Shown: piece by piece, positions 27,691-37,993 of the stretch
How positions within the stretch are numbered: position 1 is the first letter of the stretch
Layout of the letters: every line of letters starts with the position of its first letter
Source: Falsochrobactrum tianjinense
GTDB lineage: Bacteria; Pseudomonadota; Alphaproteobacteria; Rhizobiales; Rhizobiaceae
DNA: 64,000 bases
NCBI RefSeq assembly: GCF_019100495.1
Contig: NZ_JAHRVA010000001.1
Coordinates: 874,597-938,596, forward strand
Direction of reading: 5' to 3'
Notes under the pieces: generated by a model
What the model saw: only the letters and a program-made list of their open reading frames with translations
Database searches by the model: none
What the model was told of the DNA's origin: nothing
Program-made: the position numbers and the translations under genes

Positions 27691-30093
27691 TCAGAATGTC
27701 GAGGTGCTGCTGCCTATATCGCCAAGCGTGCGGAACGATATATTGAAGCCGATACTATGCGATGCTTTGTCTTCGCCCGGATTGCGGGTCTGGACGTAGG
27801 CCATTGAATAGGTGAAGCATTCATCATCATAGGCAAGCCCTGACGAGGCGCGCACGAGTGTATCGGACACAAGATCGTAGGTGCCAGAACCGAACACGCT
27901 CCAGTTTGTATTGATCCGCGCCGTGGCCGAACCCGAGACTTCCTGCCTGAGTTCGGCATAGCCATAAGCGGGCTGCGGCGCGATGTAGGCATATTGGGCC
28001 GAGACAGTCAGCTTCTTCCAGCTTTGCCGTGCTTCCAGTTCGCCGCGCTTGACGTCCAGATTCTCTTTGTCGAAACGTCCGCGTGCCGCCAGCGCAAGGC
28101 CGGTCGAATTCGATGTGCCGATCATGGCGACATAGTCGGAACGCGCGCCTTCCAGACCGGAATCAGCACCAATATTGAGGAAGTCGCCGGAGCCGTAGGA
28201 GTTTACACCGCCCAACTGGAACGATTGCCCGCCAAGCGCGTAAAGTGCCCAGTCGCTATTGTTGAAATTGCCGGAATAGCGCAGGCCGAGATTGGCGCGT
28301 GTACCGCCTTCTACACGGTCATAACCGGCGAACTTGTCGCGCGAAAACAGGTTCGTCGCATCAAAAACGAAGCTCTGCGCATCTTCATTGGGGAGTTCGC
28401 CCGCATAGCGTTCATTATTGCGCATATATAGCTGTGCGATCGGCTCCAGAATATGCGTGGCGCTGGTGCTTGAGAATAGGATCGGCCAACGGAGTTCCAG
28501 CCCGGCTGTCGCCATGCCGCGGAATGCTTCGGAACGTACCGAATCCGCTGCAAACCCGGCAAGGCTCGGATCGAAATTTGTATTGGCGCCAATTACATCG
28601 CCGCGCAGCGCCAGCAATGGCGTAATCACCAGACCCGCCGGGGTGATGAAGGTACGCTTCCATTCCGCTTCATTGGTCAGCCGCATATTGGTGCCGCTGA
28701 AACCGGGGATGCGGGGATAGGGATTTGGTCTGTCTACCCAATTTCCATTCTCGTCCCTGACCCGGACAAACGGATCTGTATGATTGGCGTTCTTGCGGTA
28801 GAGAACCTGCAAATTGGTATTGAAGCTCAGTTCGCCGCCATAAACGGAATTGGGCAGGGTGTAGGAATAATCGAGGCTTGGGAAAACCCACGGCTGGCGC
28901 GAATGCATTTCATTCGGATGGTCAGGCAGATAGGATTCCTGCACATTGAAGCGATAGAAATTCAGGTCGAAATAATTGCGATTATTAACGCCGGTCAGAT
29001 AAATCTTGGAGACTTGCGTTTGTCCGCTATAGCCTGCCAGATCATAGGTGCGGCTGAAATTGCGATCAGTCTGGGCCATCACGTCCCAGCCGAAACGCCA
29101 GCGCGAATTGATCGCGAAATCACCCTTCGAGGACACCATGCCGCGATTGTCTTCTTCACGGTCGATCGTGTTGAGGTCGAATTCTCCCGGCTTGTTCTGG
29201 TGAATGCCGGCGATGCGCAGATTATAGGTGCCGTTTTCAAGACGGTGGCGCCATTCCGCTTCCGTTAGGAAACCCTGCTTGGTGTAAGCCGTCGTCGAAA
29301 GTGTTACGTCGTAATTGGGTGCAAGCGCCCAGAAATAGGAATTCTTGATGCCGAAGCCCAGATCGTCTTTATAGGCGAAGCCGGGAAACAGAAAACCACT
29401 TTTGCGCTTGACTGTCGGATCGGCCATCTCGAAGGCGGGAAAATAGGCCAGCGGCATGCCGAAAAGCTCAAAACGCCCCCGCTCGAAGCGAACGGTTTTA
29501 GTTGTGCTGTTCCAGATGATCTTGCGGGCCTTGATCCGCCAGAGCACTGGCTTGTCAGGGTTTTTCTTGCAGGCTTCGCAGGCGGTATAGACGCCGTTGT
29601 TGAAGGTTGTGATCTCGCCATTGCTGCGCTCTGCGCTTTCAGCAGCAAAGCGTGTATTATCGGTCGTCTCGACGCGCAGGCCATTGATGAAGCCATCGCG
29701 GAAACTGTCGGTTACATCAAGATGGTCGGAGTAGATCTTGTTGCCATCGCGCTCGACGATTTCAACATTACCGCTCGCCGTCATGCGCCGCGTCTGCTGG
29801 TTATAGGTCACACGATCTGCAACGAGGCGATTGCCGTCATATTCGATGCGCACCTTGCCCTGAGCGGTGACGACATTCACATCGCGGTCATAGACAAGCT
29901 CATCCGCCTGCAAGATCATGCGCGCATTCGGATCGCTCTGATAATCGGTGCCAAGCGCATCCTGCGCCTGGACTGGCGAGGGGGCAATTGCGACAGCAAT
30001 GAAAGGCGAAGCAAGGACGCATGCCATCGCAGTCCCGCGGGCAAACCACGAGAGTGCATGGGGCAGCACCATGCGGGCGTTACTCAAACCCAC
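27691..30093 (-). CDS. lptD: LPS assembly outer-membrane protein LptD
   Basis: The 800-residue protein inserts lipopolysaccharide into the outer leaflet. After a signal peptide (about 1-43, ending PVQAQDA) comes an OstA-like periplasmic domain (about 50-200, LQADELVYDRDVNVVTAQGK) and a beta-barrel with many aromatic strands to the C-terminus. Two Cys in CEACKK could contribute to the disulfides known in LptD. The proposed start is GTG at 30093, overlapping the lptG stop (TAGTG); an ATG at 30072 is possible. The gene is in the lptFGD-surA-pdxA-ksgA run. Confidence 0.94.
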   Translation of the reverse strand: MGLSNARMVLPHALSWFARGTAMACVLASPFIAVAIAPSPVQAQDALGTDYQSDPNARMILQADELVYDRDVNVVTAQGKVRIEYDGNRLVADRVTYNQQTRRMTASGNVEIVERDGNKIYSDHLDVTDSFRDGFINGLRVETTDNTRFAAESAERSNGEITTFNNGVYTACEACKKNPDKPVLWRIKARKIIWNSTTKTVRFERGRFELFGMPLAYFPAFEMADPTVKRKSGFLFPGFAYKDDLGFGIKNSYFWALAPNYDVTLSTTAYTKQGFLTEAEWRHRLENGTYNLRIAGIHQNKPGEFDLNTIDREEDNRGMVSSKGDFAINSRWRFGWDVMAQTDRNFSRTYDLAGYSGQTQVSKIYLTGVNNRNYFDLNFYRFNVQESYLPDHPNEMHSRQPWVFPSLDYSYTLPNSVYGGELSFNTNLQVLYRKNANHTDPFVRVRDENGNWVDRPNPYPRIPGFSGTNMRLTNEAEWKRTFITPAGLVITPLLALRGDVIGANTNFDPSLAGFAADSVRSEAFRGMATAGLELRWPILFSSTSATHILEPIAQLYMRNNERYAGELPNEDAQSFVFDATNLFSRDKFAGYDRVEGGTRANLGLRYSGNFNNSDWALYALGGQSFQLGGVNSYGSGDFLNIGADSGLEGARSDYVAMIGTSNSTGLALAARGRFDKENLDVKRGELEARQSWKKLTVSAQYAYIAPQPAYGYAELRQEVSGSATARINTNWSVFGSGTYDLVSDTLVRASSGLAYDDECFTYSMAYVQTRNPGEDKASHSIGFNISFRTLGDIGSSTSTF

Positions 30094-31181
30094 TAACCAT
30101 CCTCCTTATGCAACAAAAAGGAGACACCAAAGAATGTCGCAATAACAACAGGAACCCAGGCAGCCACGAATGGCGGAACGAATCCCGCATTCCCGAATGC
30201 CTTGACCAATACCGTGACGACATAAAGCATGAAGCCCGCAATAACGCCACCCAGAATCATCGCTCCCGATTGACCAAAGCGCACAAATTTCAAAGATACC
30301 GTTGCAGCAATGAGCGTCATTGCCATCAACAGCGCAGGCAATGCCAGAAGTGACTGGTATTGCATATCAAATGCATTCGCAGAATAGCCGAAGGAGCGGG
30401 CGACTTCGATCTTGTGACGCAGTTGCGTGAAGGGAATCGTATCGGGTGAGGCCAGCTTTTCTTCCACATATTCCGGTCGCAGCTGCGTGGCGATATTCAG
30501 GCTGTCCAGCCGTACCGGCTCTTCCCCGCGTGAGAATCGGGTAACATCGGTTAGCTCCCAATGGCCTGCCTTGAGCTTGGCAATCCGTGCGTCGTAGCGC
30601 AGCTTGATGTTCTTTTTTTCATCGAACTGAATGAACGTTGCATCGGCAAGGGTCGTCCCCTGATCCAGAATGCTCTTGGCCCCAATGATCGTTTCGCCTT
30701 CGTCTGTCTTCTGGCGCAGCCATGGGTCGCGCAAGGCGGAAACATCCGTGACCTTGCCGCTTTTCCATGTCGCCGCGATCTCCTCCGCTTTGGAAAAACC
30801 ATAAGCGGCAAATGGATTGAGAATAAAGATCGTCGCCAGTCCGAATAAAAGAGCGCCGAAGCATGCTGGAAGCAGGAATTGCCAGGCCGAAACCCCGACC
30901 GAACGCGCGACCACCAGCTCATATTTCCGATTGAGCGATATGAGCGTCGCCATGGCCGAAAAAAGTGCGACGAAGGGGATCATCTGCTGCATGATGAAGG
31001 GCACACGCATGGCGGAAATGCCCAAGGCGGCCCAGACCGTGTAACCGGGAAGATTGGCAAGCTTGCTCGCATTCTCGGTAAAATCGAGCAGCAGTGCCAG
31101 CGCGAAAATGCCGAGTAGAAAATAAAAGGTTATCTGCACGTAACGCAGGAAGAAATAGCGGCCAAGCGTCCAACCGATCAT
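30093..31181 (-). CDS. lptG: LPS export permease LptG
   Basis: The 362-residue inner-membrane protein is one of the two transmembrane subunits of the LptB2FG transporter, which extracts LPS. It has three membrane segments near each end and a periplasmic domain between, as in the YjgP/YjgQ family; it opens MIGWTLGRYFFLRYV. It overlaps lptF by 4 bases (ATGA) and lptD by 1 base. Confidence 0.95.
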   Translation of the reverse strand: MIGWTLGRYFFLRYVQITFYFLLGIFALALLLDFTENASKLANLPGYTVWAALGISAMRVPFIMQQMIPFVALFSAMATLISLNRKYELVVARSVGVSAWQFLLPACFGALLFGLATIFILNPFAAYGFSKAEEIAATWKSGKVTDVSALRDPWLRQKTDEGETIIGAKSILDQGTTLADATFIQFDEKKNIKLRYDARIAKLKAGHWELTDVTRFSRGEEPVRLDSLNIATQLRPEYVEEKLASPDTIPFTQLRHKIEVARSFGYSANAFDMQYQSLLALPALLMAMTLIAATVSLKFVRFGQSGAMILGGVIAGFMLYVVTVLVKAFGNAGFVPPFVAAWVPVVIATFFGVSFLLHKEDG

Positions 31182-32386
31182 GCGCGGCCTCCTGCATCGC
31201 CGCGAAATCTTCCGATTGCGCGATTGTAGGTGTCGGAGATGCTGCGCCTGAGGCGGTCGAAGCCGTCCAGAAGCCGATCATTCCACTTGTCGGGAAACCC
31301 GATGCGGCGTCCCGTTGCTAGTGCAAAACCCGTCACCAGAATGACGCCGAGCGGCACAAGATACATGACGACCATATATGTTTCGTCCTTATCCGCCCGG
31401 TCGGACGAGAAATAACCTGCCCAGTAGACCAGAAGTGCCGTGCTGATTGCCGAGAATGAGGCCGATACGCGCGCTTCGCGATGCGAGCGGGAATCGCCGG
31501 CGAAAGCAAGGGCGATCATCGCGAAGACCACGGGATATAGCCATTCGGTCAGGCGGCGGTGCAACTCTGCCTTGTAACGCAATGGCCGTGTTTGCAGGAT
31601 CGGATCGTTGGGATCGGGATTGAGCAGATAGGAAAGCGGACGGTCTTTCGCATAAATGACCAAGTCGTCGCCAGCTGAAGTGAATTGGCTAAGATCGAAG
31701 GCATAGGAATTGAACTTGATGATCGAGACGGTGCCGTCCGAAACGTCGCGCCGTTGTACCTCGCCATCATGCATCAGCAACATGTCGCCCGCAGGTGTGC
31801 TCGCAATCGCGCCATCGGCCGCATAATAGATCAGATCCAGTGAAGGATCACGCGAATCGGCAATGAACAGCCCGCCAATGCTGCCATCGGCGCGACGCTC
31901 GGCAATCTGGATATAGAGATTGTCGGCCAGCTTGCGAAAGCTGCCTTCCTGAACCACCACATTGAGCAGATCCGCGCTCGCATTGGCGATCATGGCGCGC
32001 ATGTTCATGCGCGAATAGGGATCGACATAATTGGCGACGAGAAACGAAACCACGGAAATGACAGCGGCGAGCAGCAGGATCGGGCGCATGACGGCGCTGC
32101 GCGGCGCACCCGACGCATTGATGACGACCAGTTCGGAATCCTGGTTCATCGTCGAGAGCGTCTGCGTAATAGCGATGATCAGTGCAAACGGCATGACCAG
32201 CGGAATTGCAGACGGAATCAGCAGCGAGCTGAACTGTACGATTGTCTGAAAAGACTGGCCGCTTGTGGTGAGGAAGTCGATGCGCTGAAGCACCTGTACC
32301 GTCCATGTAATGCCCACTGCGGCACCCAGCACCGCAAAGAACATGATCGCCACGCGGCGCAGGATGTACAACTCGATCAATCTCAT
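31178..32386 (-). CDS. lptF: LPS export permease LptF
   Basis: The 402-residue protein is the partner of LptG in the LPS export ABC transporter. YjgP/YjgQ family features are present: opening MRLIELYILRRVAIMFF, membrane segments at about 10-35, 55-75 and 100-120, a periplasmic domain, and more segments near 275-365. It is the first gene of the minus-strand outer-membrane operon; the promoter should lie in 32387-32753. Confidence 0.94.
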   Translation of the reverse strand: MRLIELYILRRVAIMFFAVLGAAVGITWTVQVLQRIDFLTTSGQSFQTIVQFSSLLIPSAIPLVMPFALIIAITQTLSTMNQDSELVVINASGAPRSAVMRPILLLAAVISVVSFLVANYVDPYSRMNMRAMIANASADLLNVVVQEGSFRKLADNLYIQIAERRADGSIGGLFIADSRDPSLDLIYYAADGAIASTPAGDMLLMHDGEVQRRDVSDGTVSIIKFNSYAFDLSQFTSAGDDLVIYAKDRPLSYLLNPDPNDPILQTRPLRYKAELHRRLTEWLYPVVFAMIALAFAGDSRSHREARVSASFSAISTALLVYWAGYFSSDRADKDETYMVVMYLVPLGVILVTGFALATGRRIGFPDKWNDRLLDGFDRLRRSISDTYNRAIGRFRGDAGGRA

Positions 32387-32753
32387 AGGTGGAGTCTACA
32401 TCCCGGTTTCGTTGAAGAAGCCTGCCCAGAGAAAACAGTGCTCTTATTCTAACGTATAATCTAATTGCGTTTGGCTAAAATTAACCCAACAAACTTGGTT
32501 AACAGATTACTAAATATTTTCCGCCGGGGCTAGCTTTGAAGACTGTTAAAGGAATCGCGCGAATTGAAGCAACTTGTTTTTTTCCGGAACGGGAGATGTA
32601 AAACATACTCGGCAAGACCTCACGCCAGTTAACGCAAACTTGAATTTGATGCTGCGGCGCTCTTGCCGTTTTGCCATATTCGTCTCACATGAGTGAGGAA
32701 AAGTCGCGACACAATCGTGTCATCTCATTGTCTGGTCCCAGTCTGGAGTCGTT
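32387..32753. other. Divergent intergenic region lptF/pepA
   Basis: These 367 bases contain no supported gene and must hold the promoters for the outer-membrane operon (minus) and pepA (plus). The half nearer lptF is AT-rich. TTAA-N7-CTAA at about 32499 resembles a CtrA site with one mismatch, but this is weak. Confidence 0.5.
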
Positions 32754-34247
32754 ATGCCCAAACATCCTTCCATTTCTTTCAGTGAATTTTCAGCGCCGCA
32801 AAAAGGCGTAAGCATCATTTTGGTCGCCAAGGGCGGAGGGTTTGCGGACGAGGCAGCACAGGCGGTCGGCGGTGCGGATAAAATCAGGCGTATAGCTGAA
32901 ATTTCAGGTTTTTCCGGCGCGCTAGGAAAGACCGCAGAAACAATTGACACGTCAGGTGAGGGCGTGGACAAGATCATTCTTGTCGGCGTCGGCGATCCGG
33001 GCGAGCTTGGCAATGACGATTGGATCAAGATCGGCGGTGCGGCTTTTTCGCGAATCGGCAAATCTGTGCGCGCGACCGTGACGCTGGCATTACCCGAAAC
33101 AACTATTGCCGGTGATGAAGCTGCCGACGTGGCGTTGGGGATGCTCCTGCGCTCTTACGATTTCAATCGTTACAAGACCCGCAAGGACGAGGAAGACGGC
33201 GAGCCGAAACATGCGGCCAAGATCAATCTCTGCGTGGCGGATGTCGCAAGCGCCAAAAAGGCCCTCGAAGTCGCCGAAGCCGTGGCGGATGGCGTGTTGA
33301 AGGCGCGCGATCTGGTCAATGAACCGGCCAATATTCTTGGCCCGGTTGAATTTGCCGAAGAAGCAGAAAAGCTCGAAAAACTCGGCGTGAAGGTCGAGGT
33401 GCTCGGCGAAAAGGAAATGAAGAAGCTCGGCATGGGCTCGCTTCTTGGCGTTGCACAAGGTTCCGTGCGTCCGCCACGTCTTGTCGTGATGCAATGGCAG
33501 GGTGGCAAAGGCAAGGATCAGCCAGTGGCCTTTGTCGGCAAGGGCGTGGTTTTCGATACGGGCGGCATTTCCATCAAGCCTGCATCGGGCATGGAGGAGA
33601 TGAAGGGCGATATGGGCGGGGCTGCAGCCGTCACCGGCCTGATGCGCGCGCTCGCGGGCCGCAAGGCAAAAGTCAATGTGATCGGCGTGATCGGCCTTGT
33701 CGAGAACATGCCGGACGGTAATGCGCAGCGTCCCGGCGACATCGTAACTTCCATGTCGGGCCAGACAATTGAAGTCATCAACACTGATGCGGAAGGCCGC
33801 CTCGTGCTGGCTGACGCACTTCATTACACCAATGATCGCTTCAAGCCGCGTTTCATCGTCAATCTTGCCACGTTGACCGGCGCGATCATGGTGGCGCTGG
33901 GCACACATCATGCCGGGCTGTTCTCGAACGACGATGAGCTTGCCGACCAGCTTTACGAAGCAGGGCAGGCGACGGGCGAAAAGGTATGGCGCATGCCGCT
34001 CGGTAAGGAATATGACAAGATGATCGATTCCAAATTTGCCGATATGAAAAACAGCTCCGGCCGTTACGCGGGTGCGATCACGGCGGCGCAGTTCCTCAAG
34101 CGATTTGTCGGCGAAACGCCATGGGCGCATCTGGATGTTGCCGGAACGGCGATGGGCTCGCCCGCCAATGAATACAACCAGTCATGGGCTTCGGGCTATG
34201 GCGTACGTCTTCTCGACCGCCTTGTGCGCGATCATTTCGAAAGCTGA
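32754..34247 (+). CDS. pepA: Leucyl aminopeptidase (M17)
   Basis: The 497-residue cytosolic enzyme removes N-terminal residues, especially Leu. The M17 metal and catalytic motifs are intact: [26 protein letters not shown] and [14 protein letters not shown]. In some bacteria PepA also binds DNA, which cannot be judged here. It is followed by holC 77 bases later, a neighbour pair found in many proteobacteria. Confidence 0.96.
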   Translation: MPKHPSISFSEFSAPQKGVSIILVAKGGGFADEAAQAVGGADKIRRIAEISGFSGALGKTAETIDTSGEGVDKIILVGVGDPGELGNDDWIKIGGAAFSRIGKSVRATVTLALPETTIAGDEAADVALGMLLRSYDFNRYKTRKDEEDGEPKHAAKINLCVADVASAKKALEVAEAVADGVLKARDLVNEPANILGPVEFAEEAEKLEKLGVKVEVLGEKEMKKLGMGSLLGVAQGSVRPPRLVVMQWQGGKGKDQPVAFVGKGVVFDTGGISIKPASGMEEMKGDMGGAAAVTGLMRALAGRKAKVNVIGVIGLVENMPDGNAQRPGDIVTSMSGQTIEVINTDAEGRLVLADALHYTNDRFKPRFIVNLATLTGAIMVALGTHHAGLFSNDDELADQLYEAGQATGEKVWRMPLGKEYDKMIDSKFADMKNSSGRYAGAITAAQFLKRFVGETPWAHLDVAGTAMGSPANEYNQSWASGYGVRLLDRLVRDHFES

Positions 34248-34324
34248 AATCGATTCAGGAACAACAAGTTGGAGCGAGGAAGTGAATCACTTTCTTCGTT
34301 CCCCTTTATCCTGTACGGATAGGC

Positions 34325-34774
34325 ATGGCTGAAATCCTCTTTTATCATCTGACGGAATCGACTCTCGATGAGGCTCTGCCGGGCCTTGTCGAGCGCTCGC
34401 TGGGGCGTGGCTGGCGGGTGACGATTCAGACGGTCAGCGAGGAACGACGCGACGCTCTCGATAGTCTACTCTGGACCTTTTCCGACACGTCTTTTGTGGC
34501 GCATGGGACCGACAGGGAGCCTCACTCCGAACACCAGCCCGTATTGCTCACCACGTCGCAGGCTAATCCCAATGGCGCGACGGTCCGCTTTCTTGTCGAG
34601 GGAGCGGCGCTTGAGCAGGCCGGGGATTATGAACGGCTTGTCGTCATGTTCGACGGTCACGATCAGGACCAGCTTGAGCAGGCGCGCGCGCAATGGAAAG
34701 CCTTCAAGGCGGAGAATCACGATTTGACCTATTGGCAGCAAACATCCGATCGTCGCTGGGAGCGAAAAGCCTGA
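34325..34774 (+). CDS. holC: DNA polymerase III chi subunit
   Basis: The 149-residue protein is the chi subunit of the clamp loader, linking it to single-strand binding protein. The opening AEILFYHLTEST and the central DSLLWTFSDTSFVAHG match the family. Its stop overlaps the ATG of the next gene (TGATG). Confidence 0.9.
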   Translation: MAEILFYHLTESTLDEALPGLVERSLGRGWRVTIQTVSEERRDALDSLLWTFSDTSFVAHGTDREPHSEHQPVLLTTSQANPNGATVRFLVEGAALEQAGDYERLVVMFDGHDQDQLEQARAQWKAFKAENHDLTYWQQTSDRRWERKA

Positions 34775-35331
34775 TGCGCGCGATTTTCGTCGCCATGATT
34801 ATTGCGGGTTTCGGCCTTGCTCTGGGTTATCCGTGGTATATGCGCCATTTCACCGGCAGCGAGATTGGCCGCTGGACTATTCTCGAAAGTCGCGACAGCG
34901 GTTTCAGGACGCAGGAAATACGTCTCTCCGAAGCCGATGCGCCAGTGCGTATTTTTGTGGATGCCACGCCGCTGCCCGGTTATGTTCCGGTCGAACGCCG
35001 CTCGGCGCTGACGCTTGCCGTCAGCCGCGATGGGTTTCCGATCCTGTCCAAAGGGCTGGATTTTGTCTCAGCAAGCAGTTCCATCAATTCAGATCGCCCG
35101 CAGGATGGAAGCGTGCTGCGCCAAAGTGCAGGCGACATCGATCCGGTACTGCCGGGTCTCTATGCTTTCCGCGCCGTGCAGGGCAATACGGACGGGCTTC
35201 AGCTTTCAAAAGTGGATCTGGTACTACGCCGTGGCGCGCAGGACGCTGACGAAACTTACACGACGATCGGCCTTGTGCTCGGTGTTCTGGGTGTCTATGC
35301 GTTGATGCGAACCCGCCTGCGCCGCCCATAA
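34774..35331 (+). CDS. Membrane-anchored hypothetical protein
   Basis: The 185-residue protein has an N-terminal membrane segment or signal anchor (about 3-22), an extracytoplasmic domain of about 130 residues, and a C-terminal membrane segment (about 163-180, TIGLVLGVLGVYALM). I do not recognise the domain. The ATG overlaps the holC stop, so it is translationally coupled to holC, but no functional link is known. Confidence 0.75.
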   Translation: MRAIFVAMIIAGFGLALGYPWYMRHFTGSEIGRWTILESRDSGFRTQEIRLSEADAPVRIFVDATPLPGYVPVERRSALTLAVSRDGFPILSKGLDFVSASSSINSDRPQDGSVLRQSAGDIDPVLPGLYAFRAVQGNTDGLQLSKVDLVLRRGAQDADETYTTIGLVLGVLGVYALMRTRLRRP

Positions 35332-35435
35332 AGCATTTCCAGAAAAAGTGCGAAGCGGTTTTGCGTCCGGATAATGCGTCAAAACAAAAACTTGGAGCGG
35401 TTCCGATGATTGCGTTTAAACAGGAACCGCTCATA
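35332..35435. repeat. Dispersed palindromic repeat, full copy
   Basis: It reads AAGCATTTCCAGAAAAAGTG, GCGGTTTTGCGTCCGGATAA, AAAACAAAAACTTGGAGCGG and ends in a hairpin with arms GAGCGGTTCC and GGAACCGCTC. It lies between two convergent genes. It aligns with 24425-24530 (reverse) and 13316-13405. Length near 105 bp resembles the Bru-RS elements described in Brucella. Confidence 0.7.
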
Positions 35436-35443
35436 AAGCTGAA

Positions 35444-37327
35444 TCATGCAGACATCGCGTCTTCATATTCGGAAGACATCGCCAGCCAAGCGTCTTCCGC
35501 CTGTGCGAGAGCGGTTTTGGCGTCGCTCATCTCCTTGTTGATCTGGGCCGCTTTATGCGGTTCCTTATCATAGAGCGCGGGGTCTTCCAGCCGGCTTGCG
35601 AAACCCTGAATCTGTTTCTGCAATTTCTGGATCAACCCTTCGGTTTCCTTGATCTTTTTTTGCAATGGCGCCAGCGTTTCGCGCTTTTGTGCAGCCAGTT
35701 TGCGCTGCTCTGCCTTGGTGATCTTCGGCTCCTCATTGCGGTCTGCCGCAGGCTCTCCGCGAGCATCCGCGAGTACGATCTGGCGATATTCGTCGAGATC
35801 GCCGTCAAAGGGCTGCACGCCGCCTTCGCGCACCAGCCATAGACGCTCCATGGTGGCTTCGATTAGATGCCTGTCATGAGCGATCAGAATGACCGCGCCA
35901 TTGAAATCGTTGAGCGCATGCACGAGTTCTTCGCGGCTGTCGATATCGAGATGGTTGGTCGGTTCGTCAAGAATAAGCAGATTGGGTCCATGGAAGGTCG
36001 CAAGCCCCATGAGAAGGCGTGCTTTTTCACCGCCCGACAGATCTTTGGCAGGCGTCAGCATTTTTTCGGTCGAAAGCCCCATTTGGGCTACGCGCGCGCG
36101 AACTTTCGCTTCTGTTTCGGCCGGCATCAGCTTGCGCACATGCTCGATAGCGTTGTCTTCCGGTATCAGATCGTCAAGCTGATGCTGGGCGAAAAAGGCG
36201 ACCTTCAGATTGGGCGAGAGGGTCAGCTTTCCCTTTTCAGGGAGTAAACGTCCTGCGATCAGCTTGGCGAGCGTCGACTTGCCGTTGCCGTTGGAGCCGA
36301 GCAGCGCAATGCGGTCATCATTGTCGATGCGCAAGGTGAGATCATGCAGAACCGGCTTGCCCGGCATATAGCCAACATCGGTATCATCGAGCGCGATAAT
36401 CGGCGAGGCGGTCTTTTTTTCGGCATCGGGAAAACGGAACGGCTGCACATTGCTTTCGACATACAGATCAATGGGCTTGAGCTTTTGCAATGCTTTCAGG
36501 CGCGATTGCGCCTGGCGCGCCTTGGTCGCCTTGGCCCGGAAACGCTCAACAAAGGATTCCATATGCTTGCGATGGGCTTCCTGCTTGGCATGTGCTTTCT
36601 GCTGGAGTTCCAGCATTTCATGCCGCTGCCGCTCGAACTGGTCATAATTGCCGCGCCAGAAGCTGATCTTCTTCTGATCGAGATGCATGATCGACGTGGT
36701 GGCCGAATTAAGCAGGTCGCGGTCGTGGCTGATGATGATGACCGTATGGGGATAACGTTTCACATAATCGACCAGCCACAACACGCCTTCAAGGTCGAGA
36801 TAGTTGGTCGGCTCGTCAAGAAGCAACAGGTCAGGTTGCGCAAACAGCACCGCTGCCAACGCAACGCGCATGCGCCAGCCGCCGGAAAAAGCTGAAGCCG
36901 GTTGTCGCTGCGCCTTTGAATTGAAGCCAAGACCGGACAGAATCGCGCCTGCGCGCGCTTCCGCCGAATGGGCATCGATATCAGCAAGGCGCATGTGAAT
37001 TTCCGCAATACGATGCGGGTCTGTCGCCGTCTCGGCCTCTTCGAGCAGCGCCGCGCGTTCCTTATCGGCCTTCATCACGATTTCGATGAGAGCTTCTTCC
37101 GTACCCGGAGCTTCCTGCGCGACCTGACCTATTCGCGTGTTCCTGGGAAGCGATATGTTACCTGTTTCAGGCGTAAGATCGCCGGTAATCACGCGGAACA
37201 GGGTGGATTTACCTGTGCCATTGCGACCGACAAAACCGGTCTTGGACCCTGCTGGCAGGGTCACGCTGGCATGATCGATAAGGAGGCGTCCGGCAATGCG
37301 AACGGATATGTCGTCGAGAATAAGCAT
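35444..37327 (-). CDS. ABC-F family ATPase
   Basis: The 627-residue protein has two ABC domains on one chain and no membrane segments, the layout of ABC-F translation factors. Walker A motifs GRNGTGKST (34-42) and GSNGNGKST (about 344), signatures FSGGWRMRV and LSGGEKARL (about 428), and the inter-domain linker ([12 protein letters not shown]) are visible, with a C-terminal coiled coil rich in Lys and Gln (about 530-610). Closest to the YheS/Uup type; the exact member cannot be fixed. ABC-F proteins bind the ribosomal E-site region. Confidence 0.9.
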   Translation of the reverse strand: MLILDDISVRIAGRLLIDHASVTLPAGSKTGFVGRNGTGKSTLFRVITGDLTPETGNISLPRNTRIGQVAQEAPGTEEALIEIVMKADKERAALLEEAETATDPHRIAEIHMRLADIDAHSAEARAGAILSGLGFNSKAQRQPASAFSGGWRMRVALAAVLFAQPDLLLLDEPTNYLDLEGVLWLVDYVKRYPHTVIIISHDRDLLNSATTSIMHLDQKKISFWRGNYDQFERQRHEMLELQQKAHAKQEAHRKHMESFVERFRAKATKARQAQSRLKALQKLKPIDLYVESNVQPFRFPDAEKKTASPIIALDDTDVGYMPGKPVLHDLTLRIDNDDRIALLGSNGNGKSTLAKLIAGRLLPEKGKLTLSPNLKVAFFAQHQLDDLIPEDNAIEHVRKLMPAETEAKVRARVAQMGLSTEKMLTPAKDLSGGEKARLLMGLATFHGPNLLILDEPTNHLDIDSREELVHALNDFNGAVILIAHDRHLIEATMERLWLVREGGVQPFDGDLDEYRQIVLADARGEPAADRNEEPKITKAEQRKLAAQKRETLAPLQKKIKETEGLIQKLQKQIQGFASRLEDPALYDKEPHKAAQINKEMSDAKTALAQAEDAWLAMSSEYEDAMSA

Positions 37328-37502
37328 GGTAAGGCTCTATCGCATGGCTGTTGGCAATTTCGCAAGGGATTGGCGGGGCGCAGCATGCAATTTCCAAAAA
37401 AGCGGAAACTTCCTGCAACTGTGCCTTGCCGAAACACTTGGCAACCGGGCCTATCGACGGTATAGAGCCTCATTTCCTCCCTTTCCATCAAAAGGTATCA
37501 TA

Positions 37503-37925
37503 ATGGCAATCGAACGTACCTTCTCCATGATCAAGCCCGACGCGACCCGCCGCAACTTGACCGGCGCAATCACGGCCAAGCTCGAAGAAGCCGGCCTGCG
37601 CGTTGTCGCGTCCAAGCGCGTCTGGATGAGCCTCCGTGAAGCCGAAGGCTTCTACGCTGTTCACAAGGAGCGCCCATTTTTCGGTGAACTAACCGAATTC
37701 ATGTCTTCCGGCCCGACCATCGTTCAGGTTCTCGAAGGCGAAAATGCGATTGCCAAGAACCGTGAAGTCATGGGCGCGACCAACCCGGCTGATGCTGCCG
37801 CTGGCACCATCCGCAAGGAATTCGCCCTGTCGATCGGTGAAAATTCCGTCCACGGTTCCGACGCTCCGGAAACCGCTGCCGAAGAAATCGCTTACTGGTT
37901 CTCCGGTACAGAAATCGTCGGATAA
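37503..37925 (+). CDS. ndk: Nucleoside diphosphate kinase
   Basis: The 140-residue enzyme moves the gamma phosphate between nucleoside triphosphates and diphosphates. The opening [13 protein letters not shown] and the active-site region [11 protein letters not shown], with the phosphorylated His in NSVHGSD, are intact. The ATG at 37503 is preceded by AAAAGG. A strong terminator follows. Confidence 0.97.
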   Translation: MAIERTFSMIKPDATRRNLTGAITAKLEEAGLRVVASKRVWMSLREAEGFYAVHKERPFFGELTEFMSSGPTIVQVLEGENAIAKNREVMGATNPADAAAGTIRKEFALSIGENSVHGSDAPETAAEEIAYWFSGTEIVG

Positions 37926-37940
37926 TAGCCAATATTGAAC

Positions 37941-37969
37941 AAAAAAGCCGGGCATCGCCCGGCTTTTTT
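37941..37969 (+). terminator. Rho-independent terminator after ndk
   Basis: GCCGGGC (37947-37953) and GCCCGGC (37957-37963) with loop ATC, flanked by A6 and followed by T6 (37964-37969). It can work in both directions and also serves the convergent gene. Confidence 0.9.
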
Positions 37970-37993
37970 GTTCGCTAAATTTATTACTTTAAA

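Noticed and set aside
32499-32514. CtrA-like site TTAA-N7-CTAA
   Set aside because: One mismatch and no second half-site support; expected by chance in AT-rich DNA.
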